Source: Triplophysa rosa (taxonomy: Eukaryota; Chordata; Actinopteri; Cypriniformes; Nemacheilidae). Taken from it: a DNA stretch of 64,000 bases. Location: NCBI RefSeq assembly GCF_024868665.1, contig NC_079908.1, positions 7,507,174-7,571,173 on the forward strand, read 5' to 3'. Shown one piece after another: positions 12,596 through 24,231 of the stretch. A program made the position numbers and the translations under genes. The first letter of the stretch is position 1; each line of letters opens with the position of its first letter. The notes under the pieces were generated by a model. The model saw only the letters and a program-made list of their open reading frames with translations, ran no database searches and was not told where the DNA came from.

Positions 12596-12850
12596 TGCTA
12601 AAATAAAAATAAAACAATAAAAACCCAATAGCATTATGATCCATTAGCTTTTTCCATTAAAACCATTACAAAATTCCTTTTTGTAGGATGTTTTGGGCAT
12701 TATTTCAATGGGATTAATCTGCCAGATAGCACCCCACCAGAAGAATCCATTACATACCAATAGACACCATTATAGTTTCCATTAAAATCAATACCCATTC
12801 CCATTATAAACATTAAATCCATTATATTTAAAGTGTTTTGGGCAGGGTTC
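12596..12850 (-). mobile_element. CCATTA-rich dispersed repeat, copy 1
   Basis: Repeated CCATTAAAACCA and CCCATTATAAACATTAAATC words, with TTTTGGGCA at the edges, are the reverse complement of the material at 38022-38450. Two diverged copies 25 kb apart indicate a dispersed element. Confidence 0.6.
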
Positions 12851-14439
12851 TGTTGTTGTTTTGTAGCAGGGAGATTTTTACACTTGCTCCATAGTTACTG
12901 AGGTTTTTGGAAAGAATAAGATACTGCGAGTTCAGCCAATGGGCTAAAAATGATAGATATTTGTATAAAATAAACACTTACTGAAGACACTACTGAGAAA
13001 GTACGATGACAGGAAACAGAACGGAATGAAGGGGCAGATGGTAATACTGGAGTCAATGGTGCTAAAATGGACATTTTTGGACCGTGAACTGTCATTACTT
13101 TTATTGAGCTGTTATTTCAACAAATGTCATACAAGACTGATTCATTTGTGATTTCCTTTCTTCTTTTTACACTGAAATAAAGCCCTGCTAGCATGGTTTT
13201 GCTCCAAAACAAGCAAAATGCTCATGATAACACAGACAACCATATGCTAGTTTGTGAAATGTATACATTCATTGTTTTCACCCTTTGAATAATGTTTTGG
13301 GGCATTTTGTCAACAGTGGTGGAAATATTTGCAAGGCTTTTGAAAAAAAAGCAGATTTACACTGATTGTCATTATATTCACAATGGCCTTTAATAGCAAA
13401 CCAATTAACAACAGTGTGTAAAGTGTAAAGACCACAGACCTTAAGAAAATACAACATTCTGACACCCGACTAACTGTGAGTCTTATGTCACTGTATGAGT
13501 TAGTGAATGATTAAAACAAGCTGGACTGTCACACCTGCATCCCACTGTATTCAGAATAAGAAGAACATGTCAGATGTAACTGTCCATTTAACTTCATGAG
13601 GATAGCAGTCTTCAGGATGCAGCAGAGACAATAGACTTGGGGCAATGGTCAACAAAGCGTGTGATGTTCAGGCATTACACCATATTGTTGACTTAACATA
13701 ACACATCAAAGGAGGAAGTCCCCTACTTCATATGGTACAATCACTGAGTTTATACACAACAGAACACCGAGTAGTTTGTATGGCTCTTTAACAGCTAAGC
13801 TTCATGACAGGTTGAGGGTGTGGCGAAGACACTCGAGCACACACTGACAGCACGAATGGAGATTTAAAATTGGGAATGAGAGAGAGAGAGAGAAGAACTG
13901 TTAGGCGTGAAGGCTGCCGCCCTGCAAAAACAGAACCTCAGTCACACCCAGGGCTGACTGCACCCTGCTCCTAAAAATAACTGTGCTCTCGGACACCCTG
14001 ACTGTCTCAACACCTAAAAACAGATGCACTCCACATCACCCCATGGCTAGCTTCATCAGGCTGCCAAAGGATACCTCGATTTACAACGTGCACCCGTGGC
14101 GATGTCATCGTCACAAAACCCAAAATCTGAGCCATGAGGGTGGCTGCAGTGTTTAACCAGTTTGACCAAAGTTTGTCCACAGCTGTCAATGATTACCAGC
14201 TATCTGGCACACCCAGGGCAGAGCACTCGGTGTTCCTCCAATGATAATGTCTCACTCTGCTCACCTCCCCGACTCCACCAATTTCAACTCCGGCAAGAGA
14301 CACTGCTCCCGAGAAAGGAAACCACAATAAATGATACTGACATATCCACAGCCAAAAGGTGCTATACTCTGAACAAGTAAACTAATGGATCAGCTACATT
14401 GTACATTGCTCAATGGAGTCTTGAATCGGTTAAGACTTA

Positions 14440-14716
14440 AAGGGATAGTTCACCCCAAGATGACAATTATTTCATCATTTATTCATCCTCGTGTCATTTC
14501 AAACTTGTATGACTTAGTTTTTCTGCAAAGCACAAAATGAGATGTTGAAGAATGTTGGTGCCTCGACAACATTGGGGCCCCATTGACTTCCATTGTATGG
14601 ACACTGACACATTTCTCAAAATATCTTCTTTTGTGTTTCACTGAAGAAAGTCATGTACAGGTTTAGAATGACACGAGGATGACAAAATTTCATTTTCGGG
14701 TGAACTACACCTTTAA
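14440..14716. mobile_element. Angel-like fold-back element, near full length
   Basis: It opens AAAGGGATAGTTCACCCC and closes GGGTGAACTACACCTTT, with internal complementary arms. This is the palindromic structure of Angel-type MITEs. Confidence 0.88.
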
Positions 14717-14818
14717 AGATGAACTTAGCAATTCTTCTCTGCAGTCAGTGACTGAAATATCGACCCGGTCAAACAGTCAATATTTGGTCATTTTGAGATA
14801 TATTTGAGATGTTGAGAT

Positions 14819-14940
14819 GTTTCCATAGCTTAGTTGGTGGAGCAATGCGTTAGCAGCGCAAAGGTCATGGGTTCGAATCCCAGTGAACACATACACTGAT
14901 AAATGTATACCTTGAATGCACTGTAGGTTGCATAAACGTA
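14819..14940 (+). mobile_element. tRNA-Ala-like SINE, 5' part
   Basis: The head has an A box (TAGCTTAGTTGG) and a B box (GGGTTCGAATCCC) and an AGC anticodon-like loop, followed by the ATACACTGATAAATGTATACCT body seen in related copies. Several acceptor-stem pairs fail, so it is not a tRNA gene. Its reverse-strand relative lies at 53991-54134. Confidence 0.75.
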
Positions 14941-15404
14941 ATGCAAATACAAATATAATCGCAAGACAACAAATTAGCAGAAGTAATTCGACGTAGTATC
15001 AGTTCCAATATCTACCAACAACCCTTTCAATAGATGTGGCACATTCCCGTCGTCTTGCACTTGCTATTAGTCAATTCTATTATATATCGAGCATCTGACA
15101 CCCTGCTCTCAAGATATTTGCCTTCTCTGCAACATACATGAATCAAACACAGTTGCAAATGGCAAACCACAAACAAAGTCCTACTAAAATGGCATCATGG
15201 GACGTCTGACAGTTTATTATGGCCTAAAAAAGCCATGGTTCTGATTGCCACAGGCTACAGGCTTATATCAGGAAATGCAATGCAATTTCACCCACTGACA
15301 TTAACCTCTTTAACAGCCCAAAAATGATGTAACAGTACTGGAGATAAAAGTACAACGATGACAAATGAAAGTGCAACAACATAACACTTCACAACAGACT
15401 TCAA

Positions 15405-16350
15405 TTTCCTCACAGCATGCAAATGCGAGGCTGCTGTCACTTTAAGAAAGCAGCTAAGATGGTGTCTCGAGCGAGCTGCAATCGGCGCGCGCTTCCTTCC
15501 TGCCTTTGCCGCTTTTAAAGCAGCACTGCAGATACGAGACGAGTCCGAATGACACAGATGTGTTATATTCCGACTTTGCTCATAAGTTGCATACGTATGT
15601 ACAATGCACCAGCTTTACGGTTAGGCGGCTTTCGGATAAGCATGGGCTCAGAGACGCATGCACAGGAGGCTGTAGTGCAGAAGGGAAGTAAGAAGCGCGC
15701 TAATCGTTCAGCAGCTCTTGCGTTATATGCTCATTTAAGGTTAACGGTGAGCAAACCGAAACCGGCTAACAGGACATTATGAGGAATTGACGTTTGCCGA
15801 CTTGCTGAATGCAAACCGGACAGCGACAGTCGTGTCGTTAAAAATGCCGGTTAGGTTAGAAGCGAATAGATAGAGAACGAAAAACGGACTTACTTTTTTG
15901 TTCCGAGTCTCCGTGTGCATCTCGGTAGCTAAGCGGCGGTGAAAGGGTGGAGTGGAGGGGGGTCGGTCGGGTGGGGTGATATTTGAATAACAGTGATCTC
16001 GATGTCAGTTTTTCCACCTCAGTTTGAGAGGAGAAAGGTGCGCTCGTTGCCTCTGTGGTTCACAGAAATCATATCCCCGGCGTCGAGAAATAAACCCTCT
16101 TTCCGTCGCCCCGGCCGTCTTTCAGTGTGAGTGTGTGTGTTTGTTGCCGTGTTTCAGGGTTGGGCTCGAGCTGCGAGTCTCTCCTCCGCCTCTCCCTGCT
16201 GCTGACCCCACCCTGCGTCCCCACCCCTTCACCGTGTCAATCAGAGCCGCTGTGTGTGTCTGTGTTTGTAGCCAGAAACGCAACAGCGGCGCCCAACTCG
16301 CGATAATAGTATTTCAGTATCGTCATGATGATCATAATGCGCGGGGTACA
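15405..16350. promoter_or_regulatory. CpG-rich promoter-like segment
   Basis: CpG-dense sequence (for example CGGCGCGCGC near 15484, CCCCGGCGTCG near 16075) contrasts with AT-rich flanks. It includes a POU octamer at 15417-15424. On the minus strand an ATG (15919) opens a short frame to a GTAAGT donor at 15892-15887, so a leftward first exon could start here. No continuation exon is seen, so the transcript is inferred. Confidence 0.4.
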
Positions 16351-16904
16351 GTTAGTTGTGAACATGTCACGTCACATGATGACGTCAAGTTGCATAGGAT
16401 GGTCTGAGCTGTGACCACTAATGTGGTCGTTTGAATAAATACTTGATGTTTTATTACACTTGTAAGATATACATTTTTGGAAATAGTTCTTACAAATATA
16501 GTAAAACATGTAATAAACCACTTGTGTGGACATTTAGTCGATGTTTGCTTTATAATAATATCAACAGGTTTCTATGAGTTTTAGGGGTAGGGAAGATAAT
16601 AAAAACCATAAGTATGAAAACCATTGTGTCTACAAGACGACATCAGTGATGTGGATCATATAAAAAGCGTGTGTTTACTTATCTACACACAATGTAAAAA
16701 TCTTCCTTTTGGGACGTAAAATAATAGAGATTAACGAAATTAAATGTGATCGAAGAGTTGATGGTGTGAAGTAGATTCAAAATAAATTATATTTGTTTGT
16801 TGTGCTTGCATTTGGCGTCAATGTATATGATTATTAACAATAATTAGAAATGGTCTGCATTAATTGCTGAAACGTTTAATCGCACAGCACATGCCTGGGT
16901 TTCA

Positions 16905-16924
16905 ACTACATTTCCCAGCATTCC
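16905..16924 (+). promoter_or_regulatory. ACTACATTTCCCAGCATTCC promoter motif, rbm41 copy 1
   Basis: It matches the ACTAYRNNNCCCR-type promoter element bound by ZNF143 in vertebrates. It lies 58 bp upstream of a candidate rbm41 start codon at 16963. Confidence 0.65.
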
Positions 16925-16962
16925 CTCGACATATAGCATTACTTTCTGTTATAACGGGAAAC

Positions 16963-16970
16963 ATGAAGCG
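16963..16970 (+). CDS. rbm41: rbm41 alternative first coding micro-exon (copy 1)
   Basis: ATGAAGCG followed by GTAAGT, identical in its 8 coding bases and phase to 18261-18268. Splicing to 18618 would give the same Met-Lys-Arg start. Whether both copies are used cannot be told from sequence. Confidence 0.55.
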
Positions 16971-17039
16971 GTAAGTGACAACAAGTGGCACAAAAAGTTA
17001 TAAGACACTTTTTAAAGAGTCTCTTTGCAAAGCCTGCAT

Positions 17040-17125
17040 TTTATGCTACGTTCAAGACACCTCGGATTTGGGATATTTCCCACTACAAGCCCTGAAGTAA
17101 CATCTGGATTTAGTGACATTTAACT
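17040..17125 (-). mobile_element. Fragment of a fold-back MITE family
   Basis: TTCCCACTACAAGCCCTGAAG and AACATCTGGATTTAGTGAC are the reverse complement of the core of the hairpin element at 41806-41921. Only one arm and the core survive. Confidence 0.55.
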
Positions 17126-17445
17126 ATTAGGCTAATGATGAGTAACATTCAAACGTTATGGGTATTAATTAACTATTTATAAACTATCCAGAAATTATTT
17201 CCTAGTTTAGGTGGGAAATATTGGCAAAACTGTGAGCGGTTGTAGTGATGCCATTGTTTAAATGTAGTTTTAATCCAGTTTTTTCCTTTGTTCTTTTCAA
17301 TCTGATTTATTTAGTTGTTTTAAAACTTTTAACATAGCTTTTGTTTTTTATATCTGGATTTCTTGTTGCTTACTAAGTTAATATAATCATCATCCGTTAT
17401 CAGGGTAAATATTATTATAACATTCAGTCCTCTTGGTGGGGTTGA

Positions 17446-17464
17446 ACTACACTTCCCACAATTC
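17446..17464 (+). promoter_or_regulatory. ACTACACTTCCCACAATTC motif, diverged rbm41 promoter copy 2
   Basis: Middle member of three such motifs. The ATGAAG at 17494, 48 bp downstream, keeps the start but has lost the splice donor, so this copy is probably dead. Confidence 0.5.
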
Positions 17465-18186
17465 TATGAACCATTATTAGTTCCTGTTGAAAAATGAAGT
17501 TTGGGTACAGCGGAGAAACAGAAAGCGATAAGCAGCAAAGACACTCGTTTTTATGGCCAGTTTAGGGTTTTATGTGACATTTGTTATGGTTAGCCAACCT
17601 TGTCTTATTTGAAAAGAATAACAAATACTTACGGATTGTTGAGTCAAATATAGTGGGCACTGTCCCCTCCTTCAATAAGAGCTTGCTTGCGAAGCCTGCG
17701 TTAAACTGACAGGTTCGCAAAAGAATCCTGACTTAAATGTTCGGAACAAATCGTCAATGTCGGTTTTTAACGACCAGGAACCTTAGTAAAGAGAAACTTC
17801 AGCTACTCGTTTCTTAGATGGCACACAGTTTGATGGTTCGTCCCCCCCCCTTCTCGTTACACGTTAAAATAATAGGATTTTCTTCTTCTGGCGTTTACAT
17901 TTGGTAGTATGACTGAGCTGGTCATGCATATGGGCGATCATGAATGTGCTCATGGATGTGACGTCAATACCTCGATGATTTTCCGTGATTTTGGCAGTTT
18001 TGTCTCCCAAAATAAGATTAGTGTGGACATTATCATTATAAATATTAAATTGTCTGTTTGTTTTAAATAAATTATTGTTTTTGATAGTGTGTAAATCGTT
18101 TTTATATATATTTAGATTTAGTTCAAGTAAATTGATCATTCAACAGTTCATTTGCGCAGAGACGCGCGATTTGTCTGTTGAACTAA

Positions 18187-18205
18187 ACTACATTTCCCAT
18201 AATCC
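18187..18205 (+). promoter_or_regulatory. ACTACATTTCCCATAATCC promoter motif, rbm41 copy 3
   Basis: ZNF143-type element 74 bp upstream of the ATG at 18261, followed by ACTTCCGG (18221-18228), an ETS-type site. This is the copy nearest the rest of rbm41 and the likeliest main promoter. Confidence 0.65.
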
Positions 18206-18260
18206 TTTAAACCTTTGCATACTTCCGGTTTCAACAGGACGTCTGGATAAAGTGGAAAAC

Positions 18261-21200
18261 ATGAAGCGGTAAGGGACAGATTTGTAGTGGTATCACATAT
18301 AAAATGTTATAATTTATTTGTTTTGGACTGTAGGCGTTGAAATATTTCGGATATGGATTTATTTCTTTTAACGTCATTAAGCCGAGATGTATTTTTACAG
18401 AACTGAATGTGTTACATTAGTCGCTTCGTCAAAAATATTTGGATGAATAACAAAAAAGGTCCCATTATATATGAGACCCTTTTAAATAAACTATTTGTTG
18501 AAATGATGTTCATGGATGTGTTGTTTGCTTGGTGCAGTGACTCTTTTTGTGTTGAAATATCACCCTGACATGTTTTATGATATTCCCTTTCATTGAGGTG
18601 TATTGTAATTTGTTTAGGGTTAATCGTCGTGTCTGTGAGGATGAGCCCACCCCTGAAGAACAGGAAACAGAGGGCCAGAGACAACTACACAATCTTCTAA
18701 TACAGCAGCTGGACACAGATGTAGATTTTGACCGGTCAGTTCCTGAAAAATAATCTAAAAAAAAACATTTTTGCACCTCTAATCATATCTCTTATTTATT
18801 GATATTCCACGGGATTATTGAAGGCTGATTGGACATAGTATACTATATATGTAGGCAAATAAATAGATAGGGACACACAATTGTTAAAAGATAATACAAA
18901 AATATACAGCCACAGAAAATAATTAAGAGACCACTCCATAGCTATTTTTAGTTTTTCTAAATTTACTTTTTTCATGTATGTATTTAAGGAAAATGTTGAA
19001 ATGACAACATTCCTCCCAAATTCCAATCATTGGCAGAAAATTGCAAGAGGACAAACTGATCAAAATGACAACATAAGATGCATCGCTTGCAGATCTTCGA
19101 TACTTAAAAAAATCATATTTATGTTTAAACAACACAACACTGGTTTTACTTGTGTTTACGAAACAGTTCAACAATTAATATATGGTGGAATTAGCCTGAT
19201 TTATTCTCTGCAATCTTGCAGTCTGTCACATGGCTGTGATGTTTGATTTTGTTGGAATCGACACAAAATACATGCTGCAATGCTTATTAAAGACATACCT
19301 CTTATTTTATCTATTATTCCAACGCTGTTTTTTTATATACACTTACATTACATTTTATATTTCCGCATTTGACACACACTTTAATCCAAAGCCAACTACA
19401 ATTATTTCAATACAGTTAAAGGAGCACTTATGGGCATATATAATATGCTGTTATTGATATGTATGTTGTAGGTGTGTGGCTAAGAAGAAATGCTTTGCTC
19501 CAGCGGCAGTATACAAGCCCTTTGGGGAGCAGGCATCTGGTGTGAGGAGTCTGTCACAGTTCCAAGCCCTGCAGGATGGGGACCAGGAGCTGGCCGCTCT
19601 GAGAGATCTGGGCCTTACTGATGCTGAAATAGAGCTGTGGAGATCCAGAGACCTGCCAGAGAGCTTGTGGAAGGTCTAAATTACACACAAATCTTAGCGT
19701 AATCCACTGTTGAAATTAACGTTTTTTATAATGGATTTTAGGCAAAACGTGGTGTGTAACATGTTCACATTAAGGATAGTAAGACATTTACAGCAGTGAC
19801 GCCTTGTCAAGTTTACCAAACATAATGTTTACCATTATCTCAGGATAGAGGGGTTTGTGCGGCACCAGAGGCGAGGAATCAGCGTCTGCAGGCCATTCGG
19901 AATAAAATGGCAGCACACGCAGAGCTGCTGTCCCAACCTCAGCGTTTCTCGAGTAGCCGGCCGCTGTCCCGCAGAGAGATGGAGATAGAGAAGGCTATCT
20001 TCCACGGCAGTGACAGCTCCACCTTCCTCACTGCTCTTTACCATCAAGGTTAAGATCATTTTTTAACTAACCATAATTACCTGCAAGCATTGTTGTTCAT
20101 GTTAAAATCTTTTCCTTTTTTATTCCCAGAGGAAGAATCACAGGTCAGCCAGCAGGTGGCGACATCTACCAATGCAATGGACATTTTCTGCAAAGACTTT
20201 CTTAAAGATTATAACAAAAACTCAGAGAGACCAAAACCGCGCACAGAACAAACAGATCAGCCGTGCTCTGACACTGTACACTCACAAGCTCATACCTTCA
20301 GTGATTCAAGCCCATGCAAAGATGAACACACATGCTCAGAATCGGTACCCGTGTTGGATACCGATAACCAACCACAGTCACCAAGTGTGACAGTTAAAAA
20401 AATGACTGTCAGCCAGTCCATTGGGACATTAAATTCTACTTTTGTACAAGGGCATGATGGGCCGGTTACCATTAGTGGAAGAATAGAAGAAATTTCAGAG
20501 GAAGAGATCAAGAACAACCGGGAAACAGAAGAGGGTATACGGAATATTCCACGTTTTAAGAACTACCAGAAGGGAGCGCCATCCAATGTAAGGGCTGATA
20601 ATTAAAGCGTAACTGCGTTTGAAATGTTTATGAAAGGGATATAAACCAAATTTCGTTAAAGCTAAGATGAAGAAGAAATTTTGAGGAGTTTAAATGCACA
20701 ATTCATTTCCATCTTGCTTTTGTGCGTGTAGGTGCTGTGTGTGAAGAACATGAGTCCACGGGCATCTTTGGCTCAGCTGGTTTCTCTCTTCTCGAGGTTT
20801 CAGAAAGATGACACACGGCCTATTCTGTACCGCCTACTGACTGGCCGACTCAAGGGACAAGCGTTCGTTACGTTCTCTGGTAAGAGAAAGATGTTGTAAG
20901 AAATGTGCTATCCAGTTTTTACTGGCTCTGTTTAATAATCAAATATTGTTTATTTACTGGATTTAAAACAGTTTGCTAAACTTTTTTAAATGCAGATCTT
21001 GATCTAACATACAGTATACACACTGCTGTGTATTGTTGCAGTATAGCATGTTGTGTAATTGCTTCTATTTTGTTTTTTGCAGATGTGGAAAGTGCCCAAG
21101 CAGCTCTTGAGCTGTTAATTGGATACAGGATGTTTGATAAACCTCTGATCATTGAGTTTGGAAGGAAGAAAAGTGAAGAGGCCGATGCAAAGACTGATGG

Positions 21201-21270
21201 ATCTTCTGTAGATCCCAATAACACTTTAGGACAAAAGGACACACAATCTTTAAATGAGGAAACCATATAA
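18261..21270 (+). CDS. rbm41: RNA-binding motif protein 41
   Basis: Seven coding exons read in frame: 18261-18268, 18618-18734, 19472-19673, 19844-20048, 20130-20587, 20732-20879 and 21083-21270, giving about 441 residues. Landmarks of vertebrate RBM41 are present: the MKRVN start, FAPAAVYKPFG, LSQFQ, a REMEIEKAIF segment, and one C-terminal RRM at roughly 331-407 with RNP2 VLCVKNMS and RNP1 KGQAFVTF (371-378). RBM41 is related to the U11/U12-65K protein (RNPC3) and is linked to minor-spliceosome snRNAs in the nucleus. The middle region (exon 5) is Ser/Thr-rich and poorly conserved, as expected. The start is also available from 16963. The gene is tail-to-tail with cldn2. An AATAAA lies at 21438. 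Confidence 0.94.
18880..19180. mobile_element. Probable dispersed repeat in rbm41 intron 2
   Basis: ACAGCCACAGAAAATAATTAAGAGACCAC resembles the opening of a repeat common in teleost introns. The right boundary is unclear. Confidence 0.35.
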
Positions 21271-21437
21271 AAATACATTGTATAAACTATTTATTTGTAA
21301 ATAATAACATTGTGAATCTCTGACTGTTTGCATAAAAGAACCACTCAAAAGACAGTTGTAATGCTTCTCTGGACCACAAGGTGACACTCATTCCCCATTA
21401 TTCAATTTATTTGTAGGCTCAACACAAAGAGCCGTGA

Positions 21438-21443
21438 AATAAA
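21438..21443 (+). terminator. rbm41 candidate poly(A) signal
   Basis: AATAAA lies 168 bp after the rbm41 stop codon. A second AATAAA lies near 21680. Confidence 0.6.
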
Positions 21444-22437
21444 AAAAGTATTTTAAAGCATTAACTCTGTCTTCCAGTTTTGAGGTCTTGTAAATAGAAG
21501 CAAAATTTGGCATGTGACTTGTCCAGCACTGTGCTATGGACACAAATGTTGCAAGGTTATTTTAGTTTACTCAAATTAAAACTTTGAAAACGTCTCTGTT
21601 CATTGAAATCAAATCTAATATTGACCTAAATATTATGGGGGAAACTTAACTAAAGAAAAATTGAACTGTTGCCTCAAAAATAAATTGAAATAAGTTTAAA
21701 GCACTAAAATTATAAGAATAAACAAAAACTATTCATTCCTATTTGACCAAATGCTAAAATTAGATTCCAATATTTACTTGTTATATTCTAATGCAAGAGT
21801 GCTTTCACAATCCAAACGGTATGTGCTTTTGAGCAAGGAACATTACATGTGTTTTTGTGCTTGTTCCCCTCTGACGTACCATAACCAAAATTGTCTCTGA
21901 TAGGTACAGAGCGTTCTTTGTGGCTAATATGAAGACAGTATAATTTTGCAACAATAATACATGTATTCCAAAGACTTCACATGAGGAAAGATTATAAATG
22001 CGTATGCCTCACACTGACAAACAGCCTGAATGTTTATTTACAAAATGTAGTAAATTGTAACAATATCTGACAAAATAAACATTACGCTATACAATGATAA
22101 AAAAAACAACGTTTCTCTATGTGAATACAAGAGTTCATGTGTTTAAGTGCACTTTTAGCTCACAGTTCACGATCAGGCGGCTAAAAGGTCGTTGTGAAAT
22201 ATTAGCTCTGAGTGTTTGCAAAGAGGACCAAATAGTCCCAACATATCGATCTGGGTCATTAAAAAAACATCCATGTGTTTGTTTTGAATTTTGAACCTCC
22301 AAAAACGACCAACTTTTGGTCCGTTTGGAGAAAAATATATTTTTGTGTGTCTCATTTTAGTTCAAATGGAGGCATTTGCTCTGTCAGCTGTTCAGTATTC
22401 TGCTTGTGCCAAATCCATCTTACTTGTTAGAAGAGTC

Positions 22438-22443
22438 TTTATT
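22438..22443 (-). terminator. cldn2 candidate poly(A) signal
   Basis: TTTATT on the plus strand reads AATAAA on the minus strand, 68 bp past the claudin stop codon. Confidence 0.6.
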
Positions 22444-22510
22444 GGTTCAAGTAATAACCACTTGAAATGGTACAAACCAAAAGCACAGATTTGCAGTATC
22501 ACACAAATCC

Positions 22511-23323
22511 TCACACGTAACCTGTGACGTCATACCCAGCCGCTGTCGATTTTCTGGAATCCAGGGCTGGCATAGTTGAATGGGTACTGGTGCTGGTGTG
22601 ACTGTTCAATGTCTGGTTCTTGTTGGCAGGTACAGAGTTCGCCGCTTTTTGTAGAGTGACTGGATGGAAGGGCATGGAATGGGGTGTTCCCCGTGGCATG
22701 CGCCCCATGCCAGTGCGGTCAGGGTAGGGGTAAGTGTGCCTGGTACCCCCGCTACGATCTGAGTCGTCGCAAAAAGACGCACTCAACAGCCCTCCACCTA
22801 ACATGGACATGAGCGACGAAGCCAGTCCTACATACAGACAATCACCTATTTCAAACTTGAGACTGGCTGGCAAGGTGCTGTAGAAGGTCTGCACCACCTC
22901 ATGGGTCTTCCAAGATACGGGAATCAAAGACATAAACCCTGCCAGGAGAAACAGGGAGCCACCCACCCCAGCCACTTTGGATTTGGCTGAAGAACCGTTC
23001 ATACATGTAGTGCACTGCATGCCGATGGTGGACACCACACAAGCTAGAACTGAAAATATTGAGGAGATGACCATCATAGCTCGGGCTGCCTGTAGATCAG
23101 TGGTGAGCCCCAGCATCGTGTTGTACGTCTCGCATTGAAAGGCGCCAGTGCTCTGGTACACGCATTCCATCCAAAGACCTTTCATGTTGACCACCGCTGT
23201 CACGATGTTGGGACCGATGTAGGCTGAAGTTGCCCAGTAAGGTAGAAGAGTGGCTACCAGGGTCCCCAGCATGCCAAATATGCCCAAAAAGAACCCCATC
23301 AACTCCAGACCTGCTAACGCCAT
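22511..23323 (-). CDS. cldn2: Claudin-2-like tight-junction protein
   Basis: A single uninterrupted coding exon of 270 residues. Four membrane helices fall near 7-27, 82-102, 117-137 and 161-182. The claudin signature W-GLW-C-C is present (Trp30, GLW 49-51, Cys54, Cys64), and the protein ends DVTGYV, a C-terminal PDZ ligand for ZO proteins. The N-terminal half closely follows claudin-2 (TLVATLLPYW, VTAV, KGLWMEC, STG..QC). Claudin-2 forms cation- and water-permeable paracellular pores; its key acidic residue Asp65 is Glu65 here. The tail is longer than the human protein, with a Ser/Thr/Asn-rich insert before the PDZ ligand. Position next to rbm41 and before ripply1 matches human CLDN2, supporting cldn2 over other claudins. 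Non-coding 5' exons probably lie further right. Confidence 0.88.
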   Translation of the reverse strand: MALAGLELMGFFLGIFGMLGTLVATLLPYWATSAYIGPNIVTAVVNMKGLWMECVYQSTGAFQCETYNTMLGLTTDLQAARAMMVISSIFSVLACVVSTIGMQCTTCMNGSSAKSKVAGVGGSLFLLAGFMSLIPVSWKTHEVVQTFYSTLPASLKFEIGDCLYVGLASSLMSMLGGGLLSASFCDDSDRSGGTRHTYPYPDRTGMGRMPRGTPHSMPFHPVTLQKAANSVPANKNQTLNSHTSTSTHSTMPALDSRKSTAAGYDVTGYV

Positions 23324-24231
23324 GTCAGCCTCTAAATCAATGTGTTCTCCAAAGCGGTTTGAAAGTCAAACAAAATGTAGTTTCTCTCTTGTTTACTATA
23401 AAAGATAGCAGCTTGATTTTAGCTCATGACATGCATCAGAAACACACAAGTCTCAATTTCAATAATTGAATTAAATGGTCTGGAAAATGTACTTACACTA
23501 CATATGTTGATGAAATCAGATTGGTAATTCACTCATATGATTCACTTTCTGTGTGTTCCTTTAGTTCCTCCCAATTTTGTGATCTGCCATCTCTCATGTG
23601 CTTTAGATATTTAGGAGCCCCAGTCCATGTACACACAGACGCCTTTGGAAAAGTTAAGTTAAAGATTTACTTGTAACTCACCCCAAAACTGACCTTTTCT
23701 GTATCCATCCCAAAAACAAGGCCATTGTGGGAAAGGACAACATTTATAACAAAGTGGTTTTTTTAGTAGAGTAACTGATAAAACGTGAGATTTTTTTTCA
23801 TTTTTGTTATTGTTTTAAACTATTTAAGTTAGACTAAGATCACTTTAAAAATCTGGGATTCAAAGTCACTTAAAGTAAACAACGTTAAATAATTTATAAT
23901 TGTAAAATAATTAAGAAATACAAAATAAAAGTTCCAACTTAAAAACCTTAGTTCAAGCTGCTTTAAAGGTCCAGTGTGTAATTGCTATTGACAGAAATGC
24001 AGTATAATATACATAACTATGTGTTCAGAGGAGTATAAAAGACCTTACATAATGAAGCGATACAAATGCAACTAGAACTTTAAGTCAGTTTAATGTAATT
24101 TAAATTCAAATGACTTGTAAAGCCTAAAGTTTTTAAGTTGAAATTATTTTTTACAGTGTACACAAATAAATAAGACGAATCCTCAAAAAGATTTAAACAC
24201 TTTTGTAAACTTAAGTCACACTTAAATTGAC

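Larger units (their letters stand above)
3618..15400. other. Gene-poor region between the THAP exon and the rbm41 promoter
   Basis: About 11.8 kb with no gene I can support. It holds Angel-like elements (4189-4440, 14440-14716), a SINE dimer (7431-7800), one SINE (14819-14940), a CCATTA-type repeat (12596-12850), AT-rich DNA (6480-6770) and several transposon fragments (8720-9370). Non-repeat stretches such as 4740-5200 and 11100-12150 look more GC-balanced and may be regulatory. It could also be intron of a gene leaving the window on the left. Confidence 0.6.

Noticed and set aside
14819..14891. A tRNA-Ala gene
   Set aside because: The A and B boxes are good but acceptor-stem and arm pairs fail, and a SINE body follows; a relative occurs at 53991.
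16024..16407. 127-codon plus-strand frame in the CpG-rich segment
   Set aside because: Composition reflects GC-rich promoter DNA; no domain, and it continues into AT-rich sequence without splice logic.
18412..18776. Minus-strand frames of about 90 codons in rbm41 intron 1 and exon 2
   Set aside because: They are shadows of the plus-strand exon 18618-18734, whose frame continues into later rbm41 exons.
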